Assembly: GCA_046706145.1 (NCBI GenBank)
Contig: JBJKPP010000002.1
Coordinates: forward strand, 1 to 7,031
From: JBJKPP01 sp046706145
Lineage (GTDB): Bacteria > Bacteroidota > Ignavibacteria > Ignavibacteriales > Ignavibacteriaceae
Direction: 5' to 3'
DNA length: 7,031 bases
Shown: one piece after another, positions 1-5,659 of the stretch
Layout of the letters: each line of letters starts with the position of its first letter
How positions within the stretch are numbered: position 1 is the first letter of the stretch
Position numbers and translations under genes: made by a program
The notes under the pieces: model-generated
Told to the model about the DNA's origin: nothing
The model's input: only the letters and a program-made list of their open reading frames with translations
Databases searched by the model: none

Positions 1-375
1 TTTACGAACATAGACTCTCTGAATACCATGAAAGTTTTCTCAGAGTATGAATTTTCATTGGTAGATGGTGCAGCGGGACAAAAAGTATTTACTCAATTTA
101 TTCCTCCTTTTGCTACCGGTTTTGGAATAGAAGGCAAAAATTATAATGTGACCTATAAATATACATTTTACGGTGAGATTATAAGCAGTAATGCCAAGGA
201 GAAACAAGGCAGAACCCAGATTTGGAATTATAGCCTTGCCGAGATTGGCCGTGGAAAAACAATAAATGTCACCTTCAAGCCATTTAGATTAAGGGAAACC
301 CCACCCTGGATTTATTATGTTGCGGGATTCGTTTTTATAGTGGTTATTTTCTTCCTTTTTAGAAGAAAAAAGTGA
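1..375 (+). CDS. 3' end of an unrecognised protein with a C-terminal membrane anchor (5' partial)
   Basis: The reading frame is open from base 1 to the TGA at 373-375, so the gene begins outside the window. The ATG at 28 is probably an internal methionine. The visible 124 residues are rich in beta-prone, aromatic and polar stretches (for example NYNVTYKYTFYGEI), as in an extracytoplasmic beta-sandwich. They end in a hydrophobic segment at about residues 103-120 (WIYYVAGFVFIVVIFFLF) followed by a basic RRKK tail. This is the pattern of a single-pass protein with most of its mass outside and a short positive cytoplasmic end. I do not recognise the family and assign no function. A promoter-like pair before the next gene suggests it is not co-transcribed with prs. 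The frame and the anchor are seen directly; the topology is inference. Confidence 0.7.
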   Translation, partial: FTNIDSLNTMKVFSEYEFSLVDGAAGQKVFTQFIPPFATGFGIEGKNYNVTYKYTFYGEIISSNAKEKQGRTQIWNYSLAEIGRGKTINVTFKPFRLRETPPWIYYVAGFVFIVVIFFLFRRKK

Positions 376-417
376 GTAAAATTAGGCCTTTTGCTGCAAT
401 ATCAATAAGGCATTTTG

Positions 418-446
418 TTGACTTCAGAAAGCGTTTTATTTATATT
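418..446 (+). promoter_or_regulatory. Candidate sigma70-type promoter for prs-rplY-pth
   Basis: TTGACT (418-423) and TATATT (441-446) are separated by exactly 17 bases, with five of six matches to each consensus box. Transcription would start near 453, leaving a leader of about 40 bases before the prs ATG. I see no Bacteroidia-style TAnnTTTG box here. The call rests on sequence match only. Confidence 0.55.
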
Positions 447-494
447 TATCGTCTATTTTTTAAAATAATTATTTGAAGAAATTTAGATTTGGCT

Positions 495-1442
495 ATGTCC
501 GCAAACGGCTTTAAGATTTTTTCCGGAAGTTCCAATTTGGCACTTGCTGAAAAAATCGCAAACAAACTTGATAAGCCGTTAGGAGAAGTTGAGTTAAAGC
601 GATTCAGTGACGGTGAGATTTGGGTCAAGTATATGGAGAACATCCGCGGTTCTGAAGTCTTTATCATTCAGTCAACCAACCCTCCAAGTGATAATCTTTT
701 AGAGCTTCTGATAATGTTAGATGCTGCCAAACGCGCATCTGCAAGAAGAATCACGGCGGTAATTCCATATTTTGGATATTCAAGGCAGGACAGAAAGGAT
801 CAACCGAGAGTTTCAATTACAGCAAAGTTGATTGCCAATTTAATCACTGTTGCCGGCGCCGATAGGATAATGACAATGGACTTACATGCGGCGCAAATTC
901 AGGGCTTCTTTGATATACCTTTTGACCATCTTTATGGCTCCACTATATTTGTAAATTTATTTAGTGAGCTAAAAGATAATCTAGTTGTAGTCTCTCCTGA
1001 TGTTGGTGGAATAAAATGGGCAAGGTCCTATGCAAAGAGATTACATGCAAATTTAGTTGTTGTTGATAAAAGACGCCCAAAGCAAAATACAGCTGAGGTT
1101 GTTAATATAATAGGTGAAGTTGAAGGGAAAGATGTTCTGCTGGTCGATGATTTGATAGACACCGGAGGTACTTTTGTTAGTGCCATAAATGCATTAAAAG
1201 AAAAGGGTGCACAAAATATTTATGGCGCAGCAACTCATCCTTTATTCTCCGGCCCGGCATTGGAAAGAATTAAGAATTCACAAATTAATAAAATATTTGT
1301 TTCTGATACGATAGCTTTAAGAGAAGATAAAAAAAATGAGAAGATATCTGTTGTGACTGTTTCAGAAATATTTGCCGAGGCAATACGGAGAACTTATAAT
1401 AATGAATCAATTAGTTCACTATTTGATATTGATAAGGGTTAA
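495..1442 (+). CDS. prs: Ribose-phosphate pyrophosphokinase (PRPP synthase), class I
   Basis: This cytoplasmic enzyme transfers pyrophosphate from ATP to ribose 5-phosphate, making PRPP for purine, pyrimidine, NAD, histidine and tryptophan synthesis. From the ATG at 495 it has 315 residues, normal for class I. Visible landmarks are the N-terminal FSGSSN and RFSDGEIWV, PYFGYSRQDRK (91-101) of the ATP site, MDLHAAQIQGFFDIP with the metal/catalytic His131, SPDVGG (167-172), the catalytic-loop KRRP (192-195), the PRPP-binding loop VDDLIDTGGT (217-226), and THPLFSGPA near the end. All key residues are present. The start is uncertain: an in-frame TTG at 489 sits 8 bases after a weak GAAGAA and would add two residues. 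I prefer the ATG. rplY follows after 18 bases, so the two are probably co-transcribed. Confidence 0.97.
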   Translation: MSANGFKIFSGSSNLALAEKIANKLDKPLGEVELKRFSDGEIWVKYMENIRGSEVFIIQSTNPPSDNLLELLIMLDAAKRASARRITAVIPYFGYSRQDRKDQPRVSITAKLIANLITVAGADRIMTMDLHAAQIQGFFDIPFDHLYGSTIFVNLFSELKDNLVVVSPDVGGIKWARSYAKRLHANLVVVDKRRPKQNTAEVVNIIGEVEGKDVLLVDDLIDTGGTFVSAINALKEKGAQNIYGAATHPLFSGPALERIKNSQINKIFVSDTIALREDKKNEKISVVTVSEIFAEAIRRTYNNESISSLFDIDKG

Positions 1443-1460
1443 TTAAGAAACGGAGAGGTC

Positions 1461-2114
1461 ATGGATATAGTAAAAATATCTGCGGATTTAAGAAATGTTA
1501 AAGATAAAAATGAGAAAAAGCTATTAAGGAAGGACGGTAAAATTCCTGGAGTTTTTTATATGAGAGGCCATGAGACCGTACCTATTAGTGTTTCCGAAAA
1601 AATCTTGAATCCTTTAGTTTATACGGGTGAGACACATTTAATTTCACTTTCGGTGAAGGGCCAGGAAGAGACTGAATGCATATTGAAAGACGTTCAATTT
1701 GATCCTGTTACTGATGGTGTTGTACATTTTGATTTGATTGGTCTAAATAAAGACGAAACTATCGAAATTGAAGTTCCTGTTCAGCTTCATGGTTCTGCAG
1801 CAGGTTTGAAAGAAGGAGGGATAGTTCAGCATATTCTTCACAAGCTTGAAGTTGAATGTTTGCCGAAAGATATCCCACAGCATATAGATGTAGATGTTAC
1901 AGAGTTGAAGATTGGCGATGCTATTCACATCGGTGATCTGAATGTTGAGAACATAAAATTTCTTAATTCAAAAGATTCTGTTGTTGTTCAGGTTACACAT
2001 CCAAAGGCTGAACAAGAACCTGTAGCAGCAGTTGAAGGTGAAGAAGGACCTGAGGAGCCGGAAGTAATTGCTCGCGGTAAGGGTGAGGAAGAAGAAAAAG
2101 AAACAGAAGAGTGA
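1461..2114 (+). CDS. rplY: 50S ribosomal protein L25, long Ctc/TL5 form
   Basis: L25 binds 5S rRNA in the large subunit. At 217 residues this is the long two-domain form (general stress protein Ctc / Thermus TL5), not the short E. coli form. The N-terminal 5S-binding domain (about 1-95) contains GKIPGVFYMRG and DVQFDPVTDGVVHFDL. The C-terminal beta domain (about 100-185) contains GGIVQ, LEVECLPKDIPQHIDVDV and IGDAIHIGDL. A strongly acidic Glu-rich tail (about 186-217) follows, as is common in this subfamily. The ATG lies behind a good Shine-Dalgarno, GGAGAGG (1452-1458). The TGA overlaps the GTG of pth, so translation of the two is probably coupled. The prs-rplY-pth order is widespread in bacteria. 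Confidence 0.96.
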   Translation: MDIVKISADLRNVKDKNEKKLLRKDGKIPGVFYMRGHETVPISVSEKILNPLVYTGETHLISLSVKGQEETECILKDVQFDPVTDGVVHFDLIGLNKDETIEIEVPVQLHGSAAGLKEGGIVQHILHKLEVECLPKDIPQHIDVDVTELKIGDAIHIGDLNVENIKFLNSKDSVVVQVTHPKAEQEPVAAVEGEEGPEEPEVIARGKGEEEEKETEE

Positions 2115-2677
2115 AACTGATCTTTGGTATTGGCAACCCCGGGAGCCGGTACAAAAACAACAGGCACAATGTAGGGTTCATGTTTTTAGATAATCTTTCC
2201 GGGAAATATTCACTTAGCTTTTATCCTTCGAAATCTGATTATTATTATGCTAGGGGAGAATTAAGCGGGAAGGAATTTGCTCTAATAAAACCCACTACCT
2301 TTGTTAATGAAAGTGGTCTTGCTGTTAAACAGGCAATTGAGTTCTTTAAAGTTGAAGTTGAAGATATTCTTGTTGTAGTGGATGACATTAATTTAAGTGT
2401 TGCATTTTTTCGGGTTAGATCATCAGGCGGGGATGGCGGGCACAATGGCTTAAGTTCAATTATTTACAATCTCAACTCAGAACAGTTTCCCAGGATTAGA
2501 ATTGGCATAGGTGATGAGTTTGAGAAAGGGCAGATGGCCGGTTATGTACTGTCAAATTTTAGCAAAGATGAAATTAAATTGTTGAATAAAACTTATGATG
2601 ATTGTTCCTTGCTTGTTGAAGGATTTGTTAAAGGGGGCATAAAAGCGATGTTGGATGTAAACAGTGCTATCAGGTAA
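2111..2677 (+). CDS. pth: Peptidyl-tRNA hydrolase
   Basis: Pth cleaves the ester bond of peptidyl-tRNAs released from stalled ribosomes, recycling tRNA. The 188-residue protein has the usual length and all family motifs: GIGNPGSRYKNNRHNVG with Asn9 and catalytic His19, KPTTFVNESG with Asn66, VVDDINL with Asp91 (equivalent to E. coli Asp93), and SGGDGGHNGL with Asn112. The start is GTG at 2111, which gives the expected MKLIFGIGNPG N-terminus. Its first bases overlap the TGA of rplY (GTGA), and no separate Shine-Dalgarno is needed if ribosomes reinitiate after L25. It is the last gene of the prs-rplY-pth cluster: 171 bases with promoter-like boxes and a structured leader separate it from rpsF. 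I saw no convincing intrinsic terminator after it. Confidence 0.97.
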   Translation: MKLIFGIGNPGSRYKNNRHNVGFMFLDNLSGKYSLSFYPSKSDYYYARGELSGKEFALIKPTTFVNESGLAVKQAIEFFKVEVEDILVVVDDINLSVAFFRVRSSGGDGGHNGLSSIIYNLNSEQFPRIRIGIGDEFEKGQMAGYVLSNFSKDEIKLLNKTYDDCSLLVEGFVKGGIKAMLDVNSAIR

Positions 2678-2742
2678 TCAAAAGAGTAAGAAAAAAGTTT
2701 TGTTTTACTTATTATAACCTTTAAGTAAGGAATTAATATTTC

Positions 2743-2771
2743 TTGTTATTGCTTCATTAATTAAGTAAATT
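2743..2771 (+). promoter_or_regulatory. Candidate promoter for the rpsF operon
   Basis: TTGTTA (2743-2748) and TAAATT (2766-2771) are 17 bases apart, with four of six matches to each sigma70 box. Initiation near 2778 would place the rpsF leader hairpins at the very start of the transcript. The match is moderate and the region is A+T-rich, so chance resemblance is possible. Confidence 0.35.
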
Positions 2772-2788
2772 TATCAGCTTAAAATTAC

Positions 2789-2844
2789 TTTTTCCCGGCT
2801 CTCATAATCGGTATGAGGGCCAAAACAATGACCATCGGGAGAAA
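2789..2844 (+). promoter_or_regulatory. rpsF leader: two-stem RNA that pairs the Shine-Dalgarno site (candidate S6:S18 autoregulatory element)
   Basis: The inner stem is 10 bp: 2797-2806 pairs with 2812-2821 (GGCTCTCATA with TATGAGGGCC, one G-U) and closes a five-base loop, ATCGG. Directly next to it, 2789-2796 (TTTTTCCC) pairs with 2837-2844 (GGGAGAAA) in an 8-bp outer stem with one G-U. The two stems would stack, leaving a 15-base bulge on the 3' side (2822-2836). The outer 3' arm is the Shine-Dalgarno of rpsF, so this fold would block initiation. Leaders of rpsF in many phyla are known to bind the S6:S18 complex as feedback control. Position and logic fit, but I could not verify the consensus of that motif. 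The pairing is seen directly; the regulator is inference. Confidence 0.6.
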
Positions 2845-2848
2845 ATGG

Positions 2849-3250
2849 ATGAAAAATAATTTCTATGAGACTGCTGTAATCATTAATGCTACTTTAGATG
2901 ATGAGCAGATAGCACAGGTTGTCTCCAGAATTAAAGACTACGTTACCAGTAATGGCGGCATTATTCAAGACGTAGAAGATTGGGGGAGAAGAAGATTAGC
3001 CTACATGGTTAATAAAAATAAGATTGGTTACTATATTTTTATAAGATTTAACGGCCCCTCTAATGTAATCTCCAAGTTAGAAAGAAACTATAAACTGGAC
3101 GAGCATGTCTTAAGATTTCTAACAATTAAACTGGACAAGTACGCTCTAGAGTATTTTGAAAAACAAAGAAGCACCTCTCAAGAACCTTCAGATAATAGCG
3201 TTAAGGAAAATTCAGAGTCTGAAGCAGAGTCAAAAGAGAATGACTATTAA
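2849..3250 (+). CDS. rpsF: 30S ribosomal protein S6
   Basis: S6 binds S18 and the central domain of 16S rRNA in the small-subunit platform. The 133-residue protein starts MKNNFYETAVIINATL, matching the usual S6 N-terminus. It continues with DWGRRRLAYMVNKNKIGYY (44-62) and DEHVLRFLTIKLDK (84-97), and ends in a Ser/Glu-rich acidic tail from about residue 108. An ATG at 2813 extends the frame by 12 residues with no S6 similarity and lies inside a leader hairpin. The ATG at 2849 sits 7 bases after GGGAG (2837-2841) and is clearly the better start. It is the first gene of rpsF-ssb-rpsR-rplI, with ssb 32 bases downstream. Expression is probably controlled through the leader structure that covers its Shine-Dalgarno. 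Confidence 0.95.
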   Translation: MKNNFYETAVIINATLDDEQIAQVVSRIKDYVTSNGGIIQDVEDWGRRRLAYMVNKNKIGYYIFIRFNGPSNVISKLERNYKLDEHVLRFLTIKLDKYALEYFEKQRSTSQEPSDNSVKENSESEAESKENDY

Positions 3251-3282
3251 CAAAACAACAAGATAAGTATGGAGGAAATATC

Positions 3283-3756
3283 ATGGCTGAATTGAAAATG
3301 CCGGAAATTAATTATGTTATAGTTGCCGGAAACCTAACAAAGGATCCCGTATTTAGGCAAACTACCAACAACACTCCGGTCGTTAATTTTTCTATTGCAT
3401 CCAATAGAAAATATAAAGACAGCTCAAATCAATGGCAGGAAGATGTTTGTTATGTTGGAATTGTTGCTTGGAATAAACTTGCTGAGAGTTGCCGGGACAG
3501 ATTGAAAAAAGGCTCTGCTGTACTTGTTGATGGCGAACTTCAGAGCAGGAACTTCAAAACTGATGATGGGCACAACAGAAGTATTGTTGAAATTAAAGCA
3601 AGGCGTATTCAATTCTTGAATAAGAAATTAAGATCATCCGAAGAAGAAACTGCAGATGATAGCGATACAGATAGTGTCTCTGAAGATGATAATGGATATA
3701 CCGATGATTCATTTGATAAATTTTTGTCTAACGAAGAATCTGATTTATTAAAATAA
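3283..3756 (+). CDS. ssb: Single-stranded DNA-binding protein
   Basis: SSB coats single-stranded DNA in replication, recombination and repair. The 157-residue protein has the OB fold at about 10-112: NYVIVAGNLTKDPVFRQTTN, VVNFSIASNRKYKD, the Trp/Tyr DNA-contact region WQEDVCYVGIVAWNKLAE (51-68), LKKGSAVLVDGELQSR and EIKARRIQFL. A disordered Asp/Glu/Ser tail follows. The usual C-terminal partner-binding tip (acidic run ending Asp-Ile-Pro-Phe) is absent; the protein ends SNEESDLLK. The start at 3283 has an excellent Shine-Dalgarno, GGAGG (3271-3275), with 7-base spacing. The position between S6 and S18 is the classic location of the replicative ssb (priB takes this place in E. coli). rpsR follows after 10 bases. 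Confidence 0.95.
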   Translation: MAELKMPEINYVIVAGNLTKDPVFRQTTNNTPVVNFSIASNRKYKDSSNQWQEDVCYVGIVAWNKLAESCRDRLKKGSAVLVDGELQSRNFKTDDGHNRSIVEIKARRIQFLNKKLRSSEEETADDSDTDSVSEDDNGYTDDSFDKFLSNEESDLLK

Positions 3757-3766
3757 ACGGTGAATA

Positions 3767-3997
3767 ATGAAAAGGGAAATTAGAACAAAAAAAATATGCA
3801 GGTTTACCCAGAATAACGTCAAATATATTGATTATAAAGACGTTAAGCTTTTGCAGCGTTATGTTAATGACCAGGGGAAAATTATTCCTAAAAGAATCAC
3901 TGGTACTGCTGCAAAGTATCAAAGAGAATTGTCTGTGGCCATAAAAAGGGCCCGTCAGATGGCGCTATTACCTTATGTCGCTGATAATTTAAGATAA
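3767..3997 (+). CDS. rpsR: 30S ribosomal protein S18
   Basis: S18 forms a heterodimer with S6 and binds the platform of the small subunit. The 76 residues are full length for the family. After a basic N-terminus (KREIRTKKICRF), the conserved core includes IDYKDVKLLQRYV (21-33), GKIIPKRITGTAAKYQREL (37-55) and the terminal IKRARQMALLPYV. There is one cysteine (Cys11) and no CxxC pair, so this is a zinc-free form. The ATG lies 10 bases after ssb; upstream GGTGA (3759-3763) is only a weak, close Shine-Dalgarno, so coupling to ssb translation is likely. Together with S6 it would be the partner that senses the rpsF leader. Confidence 0.97.
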   Translation: MKREIRTKKICRFTQNNVKYIDYKDVKLLQRYVNDQGKIIPKRITGTAAKYQRELSVAIKRARQMALLPYVADNLR

Positions 3998-4009
3998 TAG
4001 GAAAATAAT

Positions 4010-4453
4010 ATGAAAGTAATATTACGACAAAGTTATAACGAACTGGGGCAGGTTGGTGATGTTGTTGAGGTAAAAGAAGGCTTTGCTAGAAACTTTTTAA
4101 TTCCCAGAAAAATTGCGTATGTTGCCTTAAATGGAAATATTAAAGCTCTTGAAGAAGAGAAAAAGAATTTGGCAAAGAAAAGGGCACAGGAATTAACCTC
4201 GGCCGAAACTCTTGCTGCCGATTTAGAAAAAGTATCTATTACCATCCCGGTTCAGGTGGGAGAAGAAGATAAGATTTTTGGTTCTGTTACAAACCAGATG
4301 ATAGCCGATGCTCTCAAAGAAAAAGGATATGATATTGACAGAAGGAAGATTGAGATAGAAGAACCCATTAAAGCTTTGGGAATTTACGGAATAGATATAA
4401 AGCTTCACCCAAGCGTTACAGCGAAAATTAAAGTCTGGGTTGTTAGGGAGTAG
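4010..4453 (+). CDS. rplI: 50S ribosomal protein L9
   Basis: L9 binds 23S rRNA near the base of the L1 stalk and extends outward from the ribosome; it affects frame maintenance and translation fidelity. The 147-residue protein has the typical three-part layout. The N-terminal globular domain (1-40) has MKVILRQ, LGQVGDVVEVKEGFARNFLIP and the basic turn after it. A long charged linker helix spans about 41-75. The C-terminal domain (76-147) has the signature KIFGSVTNQMIADALKEKG and IKALGIYGIDIKLHPSV. The start follows AGGA (3999-4002) by 7 bases and lies 12 bases after rpsR. It is the last gene of the operon; the hairpin at 4477-4508 follows 23 bases after its stop. Confidence 0.97.
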   Translation: MKVILRQSYNELGQVGDVVEVKEGFARNFLIPRKIAYVALNGNIKALEEEKKNLAKKRAQELTSAETLAADLEKVSITIPVQVGEEDKIFGSVTNQMIADALKEKGYDIDRRKIEIEEPIKALGIYGIDIKLHPSVTAKIKVWVVRE

Positions 4454-4476
4454 CAGAAGTAAATAATTTTTTAGCA

Positions 4477-4508
4477 AAAAAAGGAAAGCTGTTTGGCTTT
4501 CCTTTTTT
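4477..4508. terminator. Bidirectional intrinsic terminator between rplI and rpmB
   Basis: A perfect 13-bp inverted repeat pairs 4477-4489 (AAAAAAGGAAAGC) with 4496-4508 (GCTTTCCTTTTTT) around a six-base loop, TGTTTG. The core GGAAAGC/GCTTTCC is flanked by an A-tract on one side and a T-tract on the other. Either transcript therefore yields a hairpin followed by a U-run. It lies 23 bases past the rplI stop and 28 bases past the rpmB stop on the other strand, so both convergent genes share it. Confidence 0.9.
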
Positions 4509-4536
4509 GTTTATAATCTTGAAATTAGTGGAGTTG

Positions 4537-4776
4537 TTATCTTACTTTTATCTTTTTTTCGTTAATTAATTTTGCGATTTCTGCAGTACCATTTTTTGAA
4601 ATGCTTTTTATTGACTTGGCAGAGATTTTCAATGTGACGAATCTGTTCAGTTCCTGAACCCAAATTCTCTTTTTCTGTAAATTCGGTAAAAACCTTCTCT
4701 TTGATCTATTGTGAGCATGCGATACGTTGTTCCCGCTCATGGGGCTTATACCACTGACTTGACATTTTCTTGACAT
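4537..4776 (-). CDS. rpmB: 50S ribosomal protein L28
   Basis: L28 is a small large-subunit protein close to the E-site region. The 79 residues from the ATG at 4776 read MSRKCQVSGISPMSGNNVSH, followed by AHNRSKRRFLPNLQKKRIWV. This is the typical L28 N-terminus, with a single Cys5 and no zinc-binding CxxC pairs. The C-terminal half has FVTLKISAKSIKSISKNG. An in-frame ATG at 4797 would add seven residues (MSYKELS), but that stretch contains the Shine-Dalgarno AGGAG (complement of 4783-4787), placed 6 bases before the inner ATG. The inner start is therefore chosen. The gene is transcribed alone on the minus strand, convergent with rplI and divergent from the DedA gene, and ends at the shared terminator. 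Confidence 0.95.
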   Translation of the reverse strand: MSRKCQVSGISPMSGNNVSHAHNRSKRRFLPNLQKKRIWVQELNRFVTLKISAKSIKSISKNGTAEIAKLINEKKIKVR

Positions 4777-4812
4777 TGAAAGCTCCTTATAACTCAAAAA
4801 TTATGAACTTTA

Positions 4813-4842
4813 AATATAGTTAAATTTACATTATAAATTCAA
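4813..4842 (-). promoter_or_regulatory. Candidate promoter for rpmB
   Basis: On the minus strand TTGAAT (4842-4837) and TATATT (4818-4813) are 18 bases apart, which would start transcription about 30 bases before the rpmB ATG. An overlapping alternative is TTGAAG (4856-4851) with a perfect TATAAT (4835-4830), but its spacing is only 15. The region is very A+T-rich, so either could be fortuitous. This intergenic stretch must also hold the start signal of the divergent DedA gene. Confidence 0.4.
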
Positions 4843-4914
4843 TTTATGTTCTTCAAAAAAGTCCTGATTTTCCCTTAAATTCGTTCCAAATTATAAGATT
4901 TTACTTGAACCACT

Positions 4915-5517
4915 ATGGATTCTGTTCTGCTTCTCATATTCAAATATCGCTATCTGGGATTATTCGTTTCTTTAATGTTCGGCATAATTGGTCTTCCGAT
5001 TCCAGATGAGACAATTTTAACATTTTCCGGCTATTTAATTCATAAAGGAGATTTAAGTTTTCTACCTACATTTTTGGTTACTTATCTAGGTAGCATTTTA
5101 GGCATTACTTTGAGCTACATCTTAGGCAGAACTGCGGGTTTATACGTAGTACGGAAGTATGGCAAATATTTGCATATTACAGAATCAAGACTTGAAAAAG
5201 CACACGAATGGTTCGAGAAAATCGGAAGGTGGAGTTTAAGCGTTGGTTATTTTATTCCCGGGGTAAGACATATTACGGCAATTATCGCCGGTTCCTCAGA
5301 ACTCAAATATTATGAGTTTGCTATTTTTGCTTATTCTGGTGGATTAGTTTGGACATTGACTTTTCTTCTAACTGGATATTATGTTGGGGTTGGCTGGGAA
5401 AAATACGTACACGTAGTTCATACGCATGCACTTTTGTTGATTGCAGCAATTTTGATAATATTATCTGTAGCATATTTGATACGATTTTTGTATATAAAAA
5501 GAAAAATTAAGAAATAA
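4915..5517 (+). CDS. DedA-family (VTT/SNARE-associated domain) integral membrane protein
   Basis: DedA proteins are inner-membrane proteins related to scramblases and flippases. Characterised members move undecaprenyl phosphate or phosphatidylethanolamine across the membrane. The 200-residue product shows the family signs: a helix then GLPIPDE with Glu32 (26-32), a second hydrophobic region ending YILGRTAG (68-75), an amphipathic stretch, then GYFIPGVRHITAIIAG (111-126) with Pro115 and Arg118. Hydrophobic segments follow at about 134-160 and 172-192, and the C-terminus is basic (KRKIKK). The usual first Arg of the RFxPG-type motif is Tyr112. The substrate cannot be assigned from sequence. The ATG at 4915 has no convincing Shine-Dalgarno, and TATAAG at 4892-4897 may be a -10 box giving a very short leader. 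Confidence 0.9.
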   Translation: MDSVLLLIFKYRYLGLFVSLMFGIIGLPIPDETILTFSGYLIHKGDLSFLPTFLVTYLGSILGITLSYILGRTAGLYVVRKYGKYLHITESRLEKAHEWFEKIGRWSLSVGYFIPGVRHITAIIAGSSELKYYEFAIFAYSGGLVWTLTFLLTGYYVGVGWEKYVHVVHTHALLLIAAILIILSVAYLIRFLYIKRKIKK

Positions 5518-5544
5518 ATAATTAAAGTAAAATAATTGTAAAGT

Positions 5545-5573
5545 TTGACAGATTAATTTTTGACAACTATTTT
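5545..5573 (+). promoter_or_regulatory. Candidate sigma70-type promoter for the YciO-like gene
   Basis: TTGACA (5545-5550, perfect) and TATTTT (5568-5573, four of six) are exactly 17 bases apart. A second perfect TTGACA lies at 5560-5565 without a good -10 partner. Initiation near 5580 would give a leader of about 80 bases. Nothing else recognisable lies in the 142-base gap 5518-5659. Confidence 0.45.
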
Positions 5574-5659
5574 ATTAGTAAAACATTAAATTGTTGTAAT
5601 AGCTTGCCAATTAATTCCTTACATATTATCGTTTGCTAAATTTATTTTAAGGAGTAAAT

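Noticed and set aside
386..411. GCCTT ... AAGGC inverted repeat followed by a T-rich stretch, possible terminator for the first gene
   Set aside because: Only 5 bp around a 16-base loop, and no solid U-run directly after it; too weak to call.
446..667. Minus-strand open frame of 73 codons over the prs start
   Set aside because: Antisense to prs and its promoter, no family resemblance, and no ribosome-binding site that stands out.
1743..2445. Minus-strand open frames of about 61-66 codons across rplY and pth
   Set aside because: Antisense shadows of conserved genes, with low-complexity or Ser/Leu-rich products typical of reversed frames.
2685..2707. Possible hairpin after pth in the poly-A/poly-T stretch
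   Set aside because: Pairing is nearly all A-T with a mismatch and a tiny loop; not a credible terminator.
3424..3922. Minus-strand open frames of 62-64 codons over ssb and rpsR
   Set aside because: Antisense to two strongly conserved genes, with no motif.
4033..4477. Minus-strand open frames of 70 and 84 codons across rplI
   Set aside because: They lie wholly or almost wholly antisense to a well-supported L9 gene and show no recognisable motif.
4797..4797. Upstream in-frame ATG for rpmB giving an 86-residue L28
   Set aside because: The extra seven residues overlap the Shine-Dalgarno of the inner start, and L28 normally begins at the MSRxC position.
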